This document shows, one piece after another, positions 33,664 through 42,769 of a stretch of DNA of 64,000 nucleotides; position 1 is the stretch's first letter; every line of letters starts with the position of its first letter. The stretch is from Sphingopyxis italica (GTDB lineage Bacteria; Pseudomonadota; Alphaproteobacteria; Sphingomonadales; Sphingomonadaceae). The stretch spans positions 62,001 through 126,000 of the forward strand of contig NZ_JAATIT010000006.1 in the NCBI RefSeq assembly GCF_011926545.1, given 5' to 3'. Made by a program: the position numbers and the translations under genes. The notes beneath the pieces are model-generated. The model saw nothing but the letters and a program-made list of their open reading frames with translations. It was not told the DNA's origin and did no database searches.

Positions 33664-34838
33664 AGCCTATCGCGATCCTGCTGACGGCCACCGCGTTATC
33701 CGCCTGCTCGACGGGCGGCGATCAGCCGAAAGAAGCGCAGGCGCCGCTCCACAGCCGGATGCTCGTGCTCGACACCCATCTCGACACCCCGCTCCATTTC
33801 GAGCGCGCGGGCTGGAACTTCGCCGACCGCCATAGCCTCGCCGACGACATGGCGCAGCTCGACATTCCGCGGATGAAGGACGGCAATCTCGATGGCGGTT
33901 TCTTCGCCATCTATACCGAGCAGGGACCATTGACCGCGAAGGGCTATGCCGACGCGCTCGCCTTCGCGCGCGATCGCTCGGACCTGATCGACAGGACCAT
34001 CGCCGCCAATTCGGACGCGATCGCGCCCGCGCTCATTGCCGCCGACGCGCTGCGCCTGAACAAGGAAGGCAAGCTCATCGCCTTCAAGTCGATGGAGAAC
34101 AGCTATCCGCTCGGCGAAGACCTGTCGCTGCTCCAGGAGTTTTACGACAAGGGCCTGCGCCTCGCTGGACCGGTGCATTCGAAGGACAATCAATTCGCCG
34201 ACAGCGCGACGGGCGAGGGACGCTGGAAGGGCTTGAGCCCGCTCGGCAAGCAATGGGTGGCGGAGATGAACCGCCTCGGCATCGTGATCGACGCGAGCCA
34301 TTCGTCCGACGCGGCGTTCGACCAGATTCTCGCGCTCTCCAAATATCCGATCCTGCTTTCGCATTCGAGCCTGCGCTCGGCATTCGACCATCCGCGCAAC
34401 CTCGACGAAGGACGGTTGAAGGCGCTCGCGGCGAAGGGCGGCGCGATGTGCATTTCGACGATCTTCATGTCGCCGATGAACATGTCACCCGCGCGCGGCG
34501 AGCTGTTCGGCAAATATGAACGGATCGGGTCGCTGTCGCCCGCGGAGCAGGCCGACCTCAACCGCCAGTGGCGCGACCTCGACAAGACCGAAGCACTGTG
34601 GGCGGCTGACTTCGAGGATTATATGACGATGGTGCTGCGCGCGATCGAGGTCGGCGGCGTCGACCACATCTGCTTCGGCGCCGACTGGGACGGCGGCGGC
34701 GGCCTGCCGGGCATCGAGGATATTTCGGCGCTGCCCAAGGTCACCGAGCGGCTGAAGGACGCGGGCTATTCGGACGCCGACATCGAAAAAATGTGGAGCG
34801 GCAACATCCTCCGCGTGCTGGCGGCGCAGGGGAAGTAG
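33660..34838 (+). CDS. lipoprotein dipeptidase (M19 family, intact metal site)
   Basis: This 392-residue protein starts with GTG at 33660 inside the previous stop and has a lipobox LSAC, so it should be a lipoprotein. Unlike the dipeptidase at 26556 it keeps the zinc motif DTHLDTP, the Glu in KSMENSYP, DASHSSDAAF, LSHSSLRSAFDHPRN and FGADWDGGGG. M19 enzymes cleave dipeptides, including L-D dipeptides, with a binuclear zinc site. It is the last gene of the six-gene operon; a family-B hairpin lies 23 bases after its stop. It probably cuts imported peptides in the periplasm. Confidence 0.88.
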   Translation: MKPIAILLTATALSACSTGGDQPKEAQAPLHSRMLVLDTHLDTPLHFERAGWNFADRHSLADDMAQLDIPRMKDGNLDGGFFAIYTEQGPLTAKGYADALAFARDRSDLIDRTIAANSDAIAPALIAADALRLNKEGKLIAFKSMENSYPLGEDLSLLQEFYDKGLRLAGPVHSKDNQFADSATGEGRWKGLSPLGKQWVAEMNRLGIVIDASHSSDAAFDQILALSKYPILLSHSSLRSAFDHPRNLDEGRLKALAAKGGAMCISTIFMSPMNMSPARGELFGKYERIGSLSPAEQADLNRQWRDLDKTEALWAADFEDYMTMVLRAIEVGGVDHICFGADWDGGGGLPGIEDISALPKVTERLKDAGYSDADIEKMWSGNILRVLAAQGK

Positions 34839-34860
34839 ACGGCGAGTTAGACCTTTTCCT

Positions 34861-34888
34861 CGTCATCCCGGCCTTCGCCGGGATGACA
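34861..34888. repeat. short hairpin repeat, family B (possible terminator)
   Basis: A perfect hairpin starts CGTCATCCCGGC, turns at CTTC and ends GCCGGGATGACA. It lies between the convergent dipeptidase and dctD genes, where it could stop transcription from both sides. Confidence 0.8.
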
Positions 34889-34927
34889 GAATGGAAAAGC
34901 GGTGTTTCCGGCCGACGCGATCACCTG

Positions 34928-36265
34928 CTAACCCCGGAACCGCTTGGGATCGATCCCGAGCTTCGCCATCTTGTCGTAGAGCGTCTTCCGCGGCACCCGC
35001 AGCCGCGCCATCGTTTCGGCGATATGGCCGCGCGTCTGCGCCAGCGTGTCGTGGATGATCGTCGCCTCGAACCGGCGCACGCGCTCGGCCAGCGGCGCAT
35101 CGGTGGGCATCGCCGCGCGGCCGGGGTCGGACGGCAGGTCGAGCACGACGCTATAGGCGAAATTCTTGAGCTCGCGGACGTTGCCGGGCCAGTCATGCTC
35201 GACCAGATGGCGGCGCACCGCGTCATCGATTTGAAACCCCGCCAGCCCCATCTTCGCCGCGGCTTCGTCGAGAAAGAAGGCGAAGGTCTGCGGAATGTCC
35301 GACCGCCGCTCGCGCAAGGGCGGGATGCGCAGCTTCACGACGTGCAGCCGGTAATAAAGATCCTCGCGAAACGCGCCGCCGCGCACCGCATCCATCAGGT
35401 CGGTCTTGGTCGCCGCGACGACGCGCAGGTCGACGGGCTCGGGCGCGCTGGCGCCGAGCGGCTGCACCTCGCGCTCCTCGATCACGCGCAGCAATTTCGC
35501 CTGCACCGCGCCGTGCATCGTGTCGATCTCGTCGAGGAACAACGTCCCGCGATGCGCGCTGCGGATACGCCCCGCCTGGCCCAGCTTGCCGCTACTCCGG
35601 TCGATCAGGTCGCTGCCGAACAGTTCGGCCTCCGCCAGTTCCTGCGGCAGCGCGGCACAGTTCACCGCGACCAATGATGCGGCGCTCCGCCGGCTCTGGC
35701 GGTGGAGCATATGCGCGACCAGCTCCTTGCCGGTCCCCGTCTCGCCTTCGATCAGCACGTCGATGTCGGCCTGCGCGAGCTGCGCGATCGTCTCGCGCAG
35801 CCGGACCATCGCGGGGCTCTCGCCAATGAGAGGACTGTCGATCGCCGCCGCCGCCGCGGTCAGCCGGCGGTTGTCGAGGATCAGCGCGCGGTGCGCGAGC
35901 GCGCGGCGGACGACGCCAACCAGATGATCGGCGGCAAAGGGCTTGGCGAGGAAGTCGAAGGCGCCGTCGTGCAGCGCGCGCACCGCCGTCGCGACGTCGG
36001 CATGGCCTGTGATCAGGACGACCGGAATCTCGGGATCGATCGCGTGAATCGCGGCGCGTAGTTCGAGCCCGTCCATTCCCGGCATGCGGATGTCGGTGAC
36101 GACGACGCCCGGAAAATCGGGGGCGATCCGCGGCAGCACGCTATGCGCATCGGGAAACGCTTCCGCCGTCAGCCCGGCGAGGTCGAGCGTCTGGACATTG
36201 GCCTCGCGCAGCGCCGCATCGTCATCGACGAAAAATATCACCTGCTCGGCGGTGAAGAAGCTCAT
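34928..36265 (-). CDS. dctD: DctD-like AAA+ response regulator with altered GAFTGA loop
   Basis: This 445-residue NtrC-family regulator has a receiver domain (phosphorylation Asp58 in VVVTDIRMPG, Thr86, Lys108), an AAA+ domain with Walker A GETGTGK (174-180) and Walker B LFLDEID (242-248), and a Fis-type helix-turn-helix near the end (HIAETMARLRVPRKTLYDKM). At residues 221-226, where sigma-54 activators have GAFTGA, it reads IDRSSG while the spacing from ELFG to GTLFLDEI is kept. It may therefore work without sigma-54, as described for GAFTGA-less NtrC of Rhodobacter. It overlaps the dctB stop (ATGA). It should control dctA on the other side of dctB. Confidence 0.88.
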   Translation of the reverse strand: MSFFTAEQVIFFVDDDAALREANVQTLDLAGLTAEAFPDAHSVLPRIAPDFPGVVVTDIRMPGMDGLELRAAIHAIDPEIPVVLITGHADVATAVRALHDGAFDFLAKPFAADHLVGVVRRALAHRALILDNRRLTAAAAAIDSPLIGESPAMVRLRETIAQLAQADIDVLIEGETGTGKELVAHMLHRQSRRSAASLVAVNCAALPQELAEAELFGSDLIDRSSGKLGQAGRIRSAHRGTLFLDEIDTMHGAVQAKLLRVIEEREVQPLGASAPEPVDLRVVAATKTDLMDAVRGGAFREDLYYRLHVVKLRIPPLRERRSDIPQTFAFFLDEAAAKMGLAGFQIDDAVRRHLVEHDWPGNVRELKNFAYSVVLDLPSDPGRAAMPTDAPLAERVRRFEATIIHDTLAQTRGHIAETMARLRVPRKTLYDKMAKLGIDPKRFRG

Positions 36266-38058
36266 GCGCGCCTCAGCGTCAGGCGAAAGCCGGCGCCGCC
36301 GAGCGGCGAGGGGACAAGCGTCAGCGTGCCGCCGAAGCCGCGCATGATGTCGCTGGCGATCGCCAGCCCGAGCCCCAGTCCGTCGGGGCGTCCGGTGACG
36401 AAGGGAGTGAACAGCTGCGGTAATATGTCGGCCGGGATGCCGGGACCATTGTCGCAAATGTCGATAAGCACCGGCCCGTCGCCATGCGCGACGAGCGTCA
36501 CCCGCGCGCATTCGGTGTCGCGCACCGCCTCGGCGGCATTTTGCAGCAGGTTGATCAGCACCTGCTCCAGCCGCACGCGGTCGGCGTGGACCGCAACGGC
36601 CGGCTCCTCTATGCCCACGTCGAGCGCGATGCCCTGCGCGCGCAGCCGGTCGCCGATCAGCAGCAAGGCCCCGTCGATCGCCGATTGCAGCGGCACGGGG
36701 CCAAGCGGCGCGGGCGCGCGGCGCGCGAAATTGCGAAGCTCGCCCGTGATCGCGCCGACGCGCGCGGTCAGCTCGACGATATGGTCCAGATTGCCGCGCG
36801 CCTTGCCCGCTTGCTCGCGGTCGAGATAGGCGCGCGCGTTTTCGGCAAAGGTGCGGATCGCGGCGACCGGCTGATTGATCTCGTGCGCGACGCCCGCGGT
36901 GATCTGTCCGATCGAACCGAGCCGGCTCGCCTGCGCCAGTTCCTCGCGCGCGGCGCGGTAACGACGGTCGGTTTCGGCTTGCCGCTCCGACGCGTGCCGC
37001 AATTCGTCATTGGCGGTGCTGAGGTCGCGCGTGCGCGCGGCGACCTCGCGTTCGAGCGCCTCGTGCGCCGCCTGCCGCATCGTCTGCCGCTCGACGAGGC
37101 GGAGCAGCGTGACGATCGCCGCGCCGACGAGGATCAGCAGGATCAGGAAGACGACGCGGGCGGTCGCGCCGGCGCTGGCGCGCGCGGGCCCGGCGGGCTG
37201 GAGCAGGCGGAGCGTGCTGCCGGGGAGCGACACGCGCTCGTCCGCCTGACGGAATATATCGTCGCCGATGCGAAGGTCGCCGCCGCTGCGATCAACCGGC
37301 AAGGACTCCAGCCGAGCCGCGCCATAGCTGCGCGTCGCGCGAAGCCGTCGCTGCGTTTCGGCCGCAATCGGTCCGAACGAGCGAAAGCGCCAGCGCGGAT
37401 CGCTGCTCATCACGACGATCCCCGCCGCGTCGGTCACCAGCGTCGTCGCGGCGGAATCGGCCCAGCGCGCCTCGAGCTTGTCGAATTCGACCTTGAGCAC
37501 GATCACGCCGAGCCGGCGTCCGTCCACGGTGACGCGCCGCGCGAGATAGAAGCCGGGACGCCCGCTCACCGTGCCAAGCGCGAACAGTTCGGCCTCGCCG
37601 CGTCGCATCGCGCCCTGGAAATAGGGGCGGAAGCGGTAATTCTCGCCGACGAAGCTCGTCGGCGCGCGCCAGTTGCTCGCCGCGATCGTCGTGCCGCCGG
37701 CATCGAGGACATAGATCACCGCGGCGTCGGTGCGCGCCGCGAGCTGTTCGAGTTCGCGGTCGAGGCGGCGCGAGGCCGCGTCGCTCTTGTCGGCGAGTGC
37801 CGCGCGCACGTCGGGAAATTCGGTGAGCACGCGCGGCAGCAGGCGGAATTTCTGCAATTCGCTTTCGAGCAGGCTCGCGTGGGCGCCGGCATTCTGGCGC
37901 GCTTCCAGATCGGCCTGCGCGCTCGCGCGATCGGTCGACCAGCCGGCGAGCGCGAAGCCGGCGACGACAAGGGTCGCGAGCCCCGCGGCGATCGCGACGA
38001 TCAGGCGCCGGCGGCCCGCTTGCGAGGCAGTTCGCGGAGAATCGGTTGAACCGGACAT
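36262..38058 (-). CDS. dctB: DctB-like sensor histidine kinase
   Basis: This 598-residue kinase has a first membrane helix (about 18-40), a periplasmic double-PAS region ([31 protein letters not shown] typical of DctB dicarboxylate sensing), a second helix ([20 protein letters not shown]), a coiled-coil linker, the H-box [16 protein letters not shown], and the ATPase boxes [17 protein letters not shown] and GLGLGLAIA. It should sense C4-dicarboxylates and phosphorylate DctD. The ATG at 38058 was chosen; a GTG at 38106 is in frame but would place the operator sites inside the gene. The ribosome site is poor. It is divergent from dctA. Confidence 0.9.
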   Translation of the reverse strand: MSGSTDSPRTASQAGRRRLIVAIAAGLATLVVAGFALAGWSTDRASAQADLEARQNAGAHASLLESELQKFRLLPRVLTEFPDVRAALADKSDAASRRLDRELEQLAARTDAAVIYVLDAGGTTIAASNWRAPTSFVGENYRFRPYFQGAMRRGEAELFALGTVSGRPGFYLARRVTVDGRRLGVIVLKVEFDKLEARWADSAATTLVTDAAGIVVMSSDPRWRFRSFGPIAAETQRRLRATRSYGAARLESLPVDRSGGDLRIGDDIFRQADERVSLPGSTLRLLQPAGPARASAGATARVVFLILLILVGAAIVTLLRLVERQTMRQAAHEALEREVAARTRDLSTANDELRHASERQAETDRRYRAAREELAQASRLGSIGQITAGVAHEINQPVAAIRTFAENARAYLDREQAGKARGNLDHIVELTARVGAITGELRNFARRAPAPLGPVPLQSAIDGALLLIGDRLRAQGIALDVGIEEPAVAVHADRVRLEQVLINLLQNAAEAVRDTECARVTLVAHGDGPVLIDICDNGPGIPADILPQLFTPFVTGRPDGLGLGLAIASDIMRGFGGTLTLVPSPLGGAGFRLTLRRA

Positions 38059-38107
38059 GTGCGGATTATTGCACAAATCTTTTCCTACGTATGCGGAAAA
38101 TCGCACA
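38058..38107. promoter_or_regulatory. tandem DctD-type binding sites between dctB and dctA
   Basis: Two similar imperfect palindromes lie 32 bases apart, about three helical turns: TGTGCGGATTATTGCACA (38058-38075) and TATGCGGAAAATCGCACA (38090-38107). They resemble the TGTGCG...CGCACA upstream sites bound by DctD in rhizobia. The first overlaps the dctB start codon, so DctD could also repress dctB. Confidence 0.6.
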
Positions 38108-38146
38108 AATTTGACCGTTCCGCGAATGTCGCCGTCAATAAAACCG

Positions 38147-38162
38147 ATAGATTACAATCTAT
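38147..38162. promoter_or_regulatory. palindrome in the dctA upstream region
   Basis: ATAGATTACAATCTAT has perfect 7-bp arms around AC, in an AT-rich stretch about 115 bases before the dctA start. It may be a second regulator's site or part of the promoter; nothing assigns the protein that binds it. Confidence 0.4.
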
Positions 38163-38275
38163 TATATCGTAACGGCGTCCCATTTGACCCCCGCTCCGCC
38201 TCGCTCCTAAATTGCTGGAAAGGCCGCCCGACGGCCGCAAGCTGCGCTCTTGGGTGCGAAAATGGGGAGAGGCTG

Positions 38276-39610
38276 GTGGCAGCCACGATCGATTCGAAAG
38301 CGATACAGACGCCGCAGGCGCGGCCGTGGTGGATGCACCTCTATGTCCAGGTGCTCGGCGCGATCCTCGCCGGCGTGCTGCTCGGCCATTATTGGCCGTC
38401 GGTCGCGACCGAGTTCAAGCCGCTCGGCGACGGCTTCATCAAGCTGGTCAAGATGATCATCGCGCCGGTCATCTTCCTGACCGTCGCGACGGGCATCGCC
38501 TCGATCGGCGAGACCAAGACGCTCGGCCGCGTCGTCGGCAAGACCTTCGCCTATTTCCTCTTCTTTTCGACGCTCGCGCTGATCGTCGGGCTGGTGGTCG
38601 CCAATGTGATTCAGCCGGGCGCGGGGATGAATATCGACCCCGCGACGCTCGATGCCGGGGCGATAGCGCAATATGAGGCGAAGGCGCACGAAGCATCGCT
38701 CACCGCCTTCCTGCTCGAAATCATTCCGACCACTTTCGCCTCGGCGCTGACCGAAGGGTCGATCCTCCAGGCGCTGTTCGCCGCGATCCTTTTCGGCCTC
38801 GCGCTGTCGCACGCGGGCGAACCGGGGCGGCAGGTGCTCGGCCTGCTCGAAAAAGTCTCGGTCGTCTTCTTCGGGCTCGTCGGCATGCTGATGAAGTTCG
38901 CGCCGATCGGCGCGTTCGGCGCGATGGCCTTCACGATCGGCCGATATGGCGTCGAATCGCTCGCCAATCTCGGCCTGCTGATCGCGACCTTCTATCTGAC
39001 CTCGCTTTTCTTCGTGATCGTCGTCCTGGGCGCGGTCGCGCGGCTGTCCGGCTTCTCGATCTTCAGCCTGATCGCCTATCTCAAGGCCGAACTGCTGCTC
39101 GTGCTCGGCACTTCGTCGTCGGAAGCCGCCTTGCCCAGCCTGATGCAGAAGCTCGAACAGGCCGGCTGCGCCAAGCCCATCGTCGGCCTCGTCGTGCCGA
39201 CCGGTTACAGCTTCAACCTCGACGGCACCAACATCTATATGACGCTCGCGGCGCTGTTCATCGCGCAGGCGGTCGGCGTCGATCTCAGCCTCGGCGACCA
39301 GCTCGCACTGCTGCTCGTCGCGATGGTCAGCTCGAAGGGTGCGGCCGGGGTCACCGGCGCGGGGTTCATCACGCTCGCAGCGACGCTGTCGATCGTGCCG
39401 TCGGTCCCCGTCGCGGGGCTCGCGCTGATCCTCGGCATCGACCGCTTTATGAGCGAGTGCCGCGCGCTCACCAATTTCATCGGCAACGCGCTCGCGGCGA
39501 TCGTCGTCGCGGGATGGGAAAAGGCGCTGGACCGCGACGCGCTCCATCGCGCGCTTCGCGGAGAGCCCGCGCCGCTCGCCGCGCAGCCGATCGAGACAGA
39601 CGCCGATTGA
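38276..39610 (+). CDS. dctA: C4-dicarboxylate:cation symporter DctA
   Basis: This 444-residue DAACS-family transporter has the hallmarks of Dct[22 protein letters not shown], the reentrant-loop serine motif [36 protein letters not shown] and [14 protein letters not shown]. It imports succinate, fumarate and malate with cations. The GTG at 38276 with GGGGAGAGG upstream was chosen; its N-terminus MAATIDSK then fits relatives. The upstream region holds DctD-like sites and a weak GG-N10-GC pair at 38222-38235 that does not convincingly match a sigma-54 promoter. A giant TBDR gene follows 33 bases later, so dicarboxylate uptake and the outer-membrane receptor are probably co-expressed. Confidence 0.93.
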   Translation: MAATIDSKAIQTPQARPWWMHLYVQVLGAILAGVLLGHYWPSVATEFKPLGDGFIKLVKMIIAPVIFLTVATGIASIGETKTLGRVVGKTFAYFLFFSTLALIVGLVVANVIQPGAGMNIDPATLDAGAIAQYEAKAHEASLTAFLLEIIPTTFASALTEGSILQALFAAILFGLALSHAGEPGRQVLGLLEKVSVVFFGLVGMLMKFAPIGAFGAMAFTIGRYGVESLANLGLLIATFYLTSLFFVIVVLGAVARLSGFSIFSLIAYLKAELLLVLGTSSSEAALPSLMQKLEQAGCAKPIVGLVVPTGYSFNLDGTNIYMTLAALFIAQAVGVDLSLGDQLALLLVAMVSSKGAAGVTGAGFITLAATLSIVPSVPVAGLALILGIDRFMSECRALTNFIGNALAAIVVAGWEKALDRDALHRALRGEPAPLAAQPIETDAD

Positions 39611-39643
39611 CCGGACAACGACACGATAATGGGGAGTGATAGA

Positions 39644-42600
39644 ATGATTTCGACCAAAGCCCGCTGGGCCCGCCACAGCAGCCGCACCGCGATGATGCTC
39701 GCCGGCCTCGGCGCCTTCGCCGCGCCGCTCGCCGCGCAGGAAGCGCCCGCCGAAACCGCCGCCGCGGCACCGGATGGAGAGGCGATCGTCGTCACCGGCA
39801 GTCGCATCGCGCGCGAAACCTATGATACGCCGGCGCCCGTGATCGGGGTTTCGAGCGAGGACCTGCTCGAATCGGGCGACAGCGAACTCAGCGAGACGCT
39901 GGCCGACCTGCCGCAATTATCGTCTTCAACCAACGATTCGACGGTCACCGGCAACACGCAGAATTCGGGCCTCAGCTCGATCGAAATGCGGAACCTCGGC
40001 TCGAACCGCACGCTCGTCCTGGTCGATGGCCGCCGCACCGTGTCGAACTCGGGGATCAGCAACCTCGTCAGCCTGTCGACGATCCCCAGCGATTTCATCG
40101 ACCGGGTCGAAATCATCACCGGCGGCACCTCGTCGGTCTATGGCTCCGACGCGGTCGCGGGCGTCGTCAACATCATCACCAAGAAGAATGAGCGCGGCCT
40201 GACGCTGCGCGCACGCGCCGGCCTCACTTCCGAAGGCGACGGGCAGGAACTCACGCTCGGCGCGACCTATGGCACGCGCTTCGCCGACGGCCGCGGCTAT
40301 TTCCTCGCCAGCGGCACCTATGACCGCGACTGGGGTATCCGCGCGGTCGACCGCGAATGGGCGGTGCGGCCGGTCTCCTATGGCTATGATTTCGAAAACG
40401 GCATCAACGAGTTCGAGGGCGTCTATATCAACGCCGACGGCGAGCCTTCGAGCGGATCGCGCCCCGCGTCCGAATTCCCGCCGCTGGTGATGAGCGATCT
40501 CAGCAGCTTCATTCCGGGCGGCGTATTCTCGGGCGCCAATTCGCGCCGCGACCGCTATTACCGCAATGGCGTGCTCGTGCCGCTCGGCCCCGATGTCCAG
40601 ACGGGCGAGCCGATCGAGGTCGGGGACACCGACGACGGCAACACCGGCTATTTCCTCCCCAATCGCGACGGTTACAATCAGCGCACCGGCCGTTCGCTGA
40701 TTCTCGCGCGCAAACGCTATCTCGGCGCAGCCAAGGTCGAATATGAATTTTCGGACGCGCTCGAAGGGTTCGCGCAGCTGCAATATTCGCGGATCACCTC
40801 GGGCGAAGCGCGCGAATCGGTCGGCATCGACTGGAATTCGACCTATCCGCTGACCGATCCGGTCACCGGCGTCACCACTGAGATCGAATATGGCAAGATG
40901 CCGTGCCGCCCGGTCAGCGGCCGGGGGGCGGGCCCATGCAACCCCTTCGTTCCCGCGGAAATCCGGGCCGACGCGCCGACGAGCGGCGCCGGCATCGCCT
41001 GGGGACGCCGTTTCGACGAAGTCGGCGGCCAGATCACCGAGAACAAGCGCGAGACGATCCGCAGCTGGGCCGGCCTGCGCGGCAAGATTTCGGACAGCTG
41101 GAACTGGGAAGCAAGCTTCGGTTACGGCCAGTATAAGCAGGATCAGTGGCGCCGGAACGAGATCAACGGCATGAACCTGACGCAGGCGCTCAACGCCGAA
41201 ATGGGTCCGAACGGACCGCAATGTGCCGACGCCGACGCGCGCGCCGCGGGCTGCGTCGCGATCGACCTGTTCGGCGAGGGTTCGATCACCCCCGACATGG
41301 CCGCCTGGATCCGCGCCGACCTGCATCAGGAACTGACGATCCGCCAATATACCGGGCAGGCCTTCGTCACCGGCGAATTGTTCCAGCTCCCCGCCGGCCC
41401 GGTCGGCGCCGCCTTTGGCGTCGATTACCGCAAGGACAGCCAGGAACTCACCGGGGACATTTTGTCGCAGACGGGCGGCACGACGGGCAATGCGGTGCCC
41501 AATTTCGGCGGCTCGATCCGCGCGCTCGAAGGCTATGGCGAAGTCAGCGTGCCTTTGCTCCGCGACGCGCCCGGCGCCTATCTGCTCAGCGTCGATGCGT
41601 CGGCGCGCGTCGCCGATTATAATATCGACCGGGTCGGCACCGTGTTCAGCTGGCGCGGCGGCGTCCAATATGCGCCGATCCCCGACATCCGTTTCCGCGC
41701 CCAATTCGCCCGCGCCCAGCGCGCGCCCGACATCGCCGAGCTCTACTCGCCGCCGCGCGGCAATTTCGAGTCCGCCAACGATCTGTGCGACGGCGTGACC
41801 CCGACCACGGCGGGGCGGATAGCCGCCAGCTGCCGGCTCGACCCCGGCATCCAGGCGCTGTTCGCGCAGCAGGCGACCGACGGCGCGACGCTGGAATATA
41901 CGCAGGCGGGCAACAATCTCTACAGCCCCAATGGCGGCAATCTCGACCTAAAGGAAGAGACCGCCGACACGCTGACGCTCGGCGCGGTGCTCGCGCCGCG
42001 CTTCGCGCCGGGGCTGACGATCGCGGTCGATTATTACGACATCCGCATCAAGGACGCGATCGACGCCTATTCGAACCGCGACATCCAGCTGCAATGCTAT
42101 GACACCGACGTGCCGCAGGCGGACAACCCCTTCTGCGCCGACATCACGCGCAACGCGAACAACGGCCAGATCGTCGAACTGGTCCAGCGGCAGGTCAATC
42201 TCGCGCGCTTCGATACGCAGGGGATCGATGTCGCCTTCAACTATCGTTTCCGCCTCGACGACGCGCTCGGCATCCCCGGCCGCTTCGACCTGCGCTATGA
42301 CGGCACGCATGTGCTGAAACAGAAGGTGCGGTTCCAGGGCGTCGAAGGGACGGTGACCAACGACCTCGCCGGCGATCTTGCCGAAGGCAGCTTCAAATAT
42401 CGCGCGCGCGGGTCCTTGAGCTGGAAGCTCGACAATTTCCGCATCCGCTGGACGACCACCTATTATGGCAAGATCAACGACAGCAATTCGCTCGCCGACC
42501 AATATGCCGCGCTGCTGGAAACCAACCCGAATGCCGAGGTGCCGATCTTCCTCAATATCGGCGATGTGTGGGAGCACGACCTGTTCCTGTCGTTCGACGT

Positions 42601-42769
42601 CGACCGCGGCGGCAAGGAATTCCGTCTCTATGGCGGGGTGAACAATCTGTTCAATTCGGTCAGCCCCTTCCTGCCGAGCGGGACCGAAAGCGGGCGCTTG
42701 ACCAATCAGAACGGCGTCTATGATATTGCCGGCCGCCGCTTCTATATCGGCGCGACGGTGAAATTCTGA
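39644..42769 (+). CDS. large TonB-dependent receptor (1041 residues)
   Basis: The protein has a long signal peptide (cut near LAAQ, residue 32), the plug start EAIVVTGSRIARETYDTPAPV, IEMRNLGSNRTLVLVDGRR and GTSSVYGSDAVAGVVNIITKK, and a barrel ending RRFYIGATVKF. It belongs to the large class with a VTGSRI opening, different from the IIVTAQ receptors elsewhere in the window; this class often takes up peptides or oligomers. GGGGAG lies 7 bases before the ATG at 39644. It is placed between dctA and an SGNH-type lipoprotein whose start overlaps its stop, so the three likely share a transcript. Confidence 0.92.
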   Translation: MISTKARWARHSSRTAMMLAGLGAFAAPLAAQEAPAETAAAAPDGEAIVVTGSRIARETYDTPAPVIGVSSEDLLESGDSELSETLADLPQLSSSTNDSTVTGNTQNSGLSSIEMRNLGSNRTLVLVDGRRTVSNSGISNLVSLSTIPSDFIDRVEIITGGTSSVYGSDAVAGVVNIITKKNERGLTLRARAGLTSEGDGQELTLGATYGTRFADGRGYFLASGTYDRDWGIRAVDREWAVRPVSYGYDFENGINEFEGVYINADGEPSSGSRPASEFPPLVMSDLSSFIPGGVFSGANSRRDRYYRNGVLVPLGPDVQTGEPIEVGDTDDGNTGYFLPNRDGYNQRTGRSLILARKRYLGAAKVEYEFSDALEGFAQLQYSRITSGEARESVGIDWNSTYPLTDPVTGVTTEIEYGKMPCRPVSGRGAGPCNPFVPAEIRADAPTSGAGIAWGRRFDEVGGQITENKRETIRSWAGLRGKISDSWNWEASFGYGQYKQDQWRRNEINGMNLTQALNAEMGPNGPQCADADARAAGCVAIDLFGEGSITPDMAAWIRADLHQELTIRQYTGQAFVTGELFQLPAGPVGAAFGVDYRKDSQELTGDILSQTGGTTGNAVPNFGGSIRALEGYGEVSVPLLRDAPGAYLLSVDASARVADYNIDRVGTVFSWRGGVQYAPIPDIRFRAQFARAQRAPDIAELYSPPRGNFESANDLCDGVTPTTAGRIAASCRLDPGIQALFAQQATDGATLEYTQAGNNLYSPNGGNLDLKEETADTLTLGAVLAPRFAPGLTIAVDYYDIRIKDAIDAYSNRDIQLQCYDTDVPQADNPFCADITRNANNGQIVELVQRQVNLARFDTQGIDVAFNYRFRLDDALGIPGRFDLRYDGTHVLKQKVRFQGVEGTVTNDLAGDLAEGSFKYRARGSLSWKLDNFRIRWTTTYYGKINDSNSLADQYAALLETNPNAEVPIFLNIGDVWEHDLFLSFDVDRGGKEFRLYGGVNNLFNSVSPFLPSGTESGRLTNQNGVYDIAGRRFYIGATVKF

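Noticed and set aside
36262..38106. GTG at 38106 as the dctB start
   Set aside because: It would place both operator-like sites inside the coding region and adds residues without similarity to DctB; the ATG at 38058 is more plausible.
38222..38235. GG-N10-GC pair before dctA as a sigma-54 promoter
   Set aside because: The flanking bases do not match TGGCAC/TTGC, and in high-G+C DNA such a pair is expected by chance; the DctD homologue also lacks GAFTGA.
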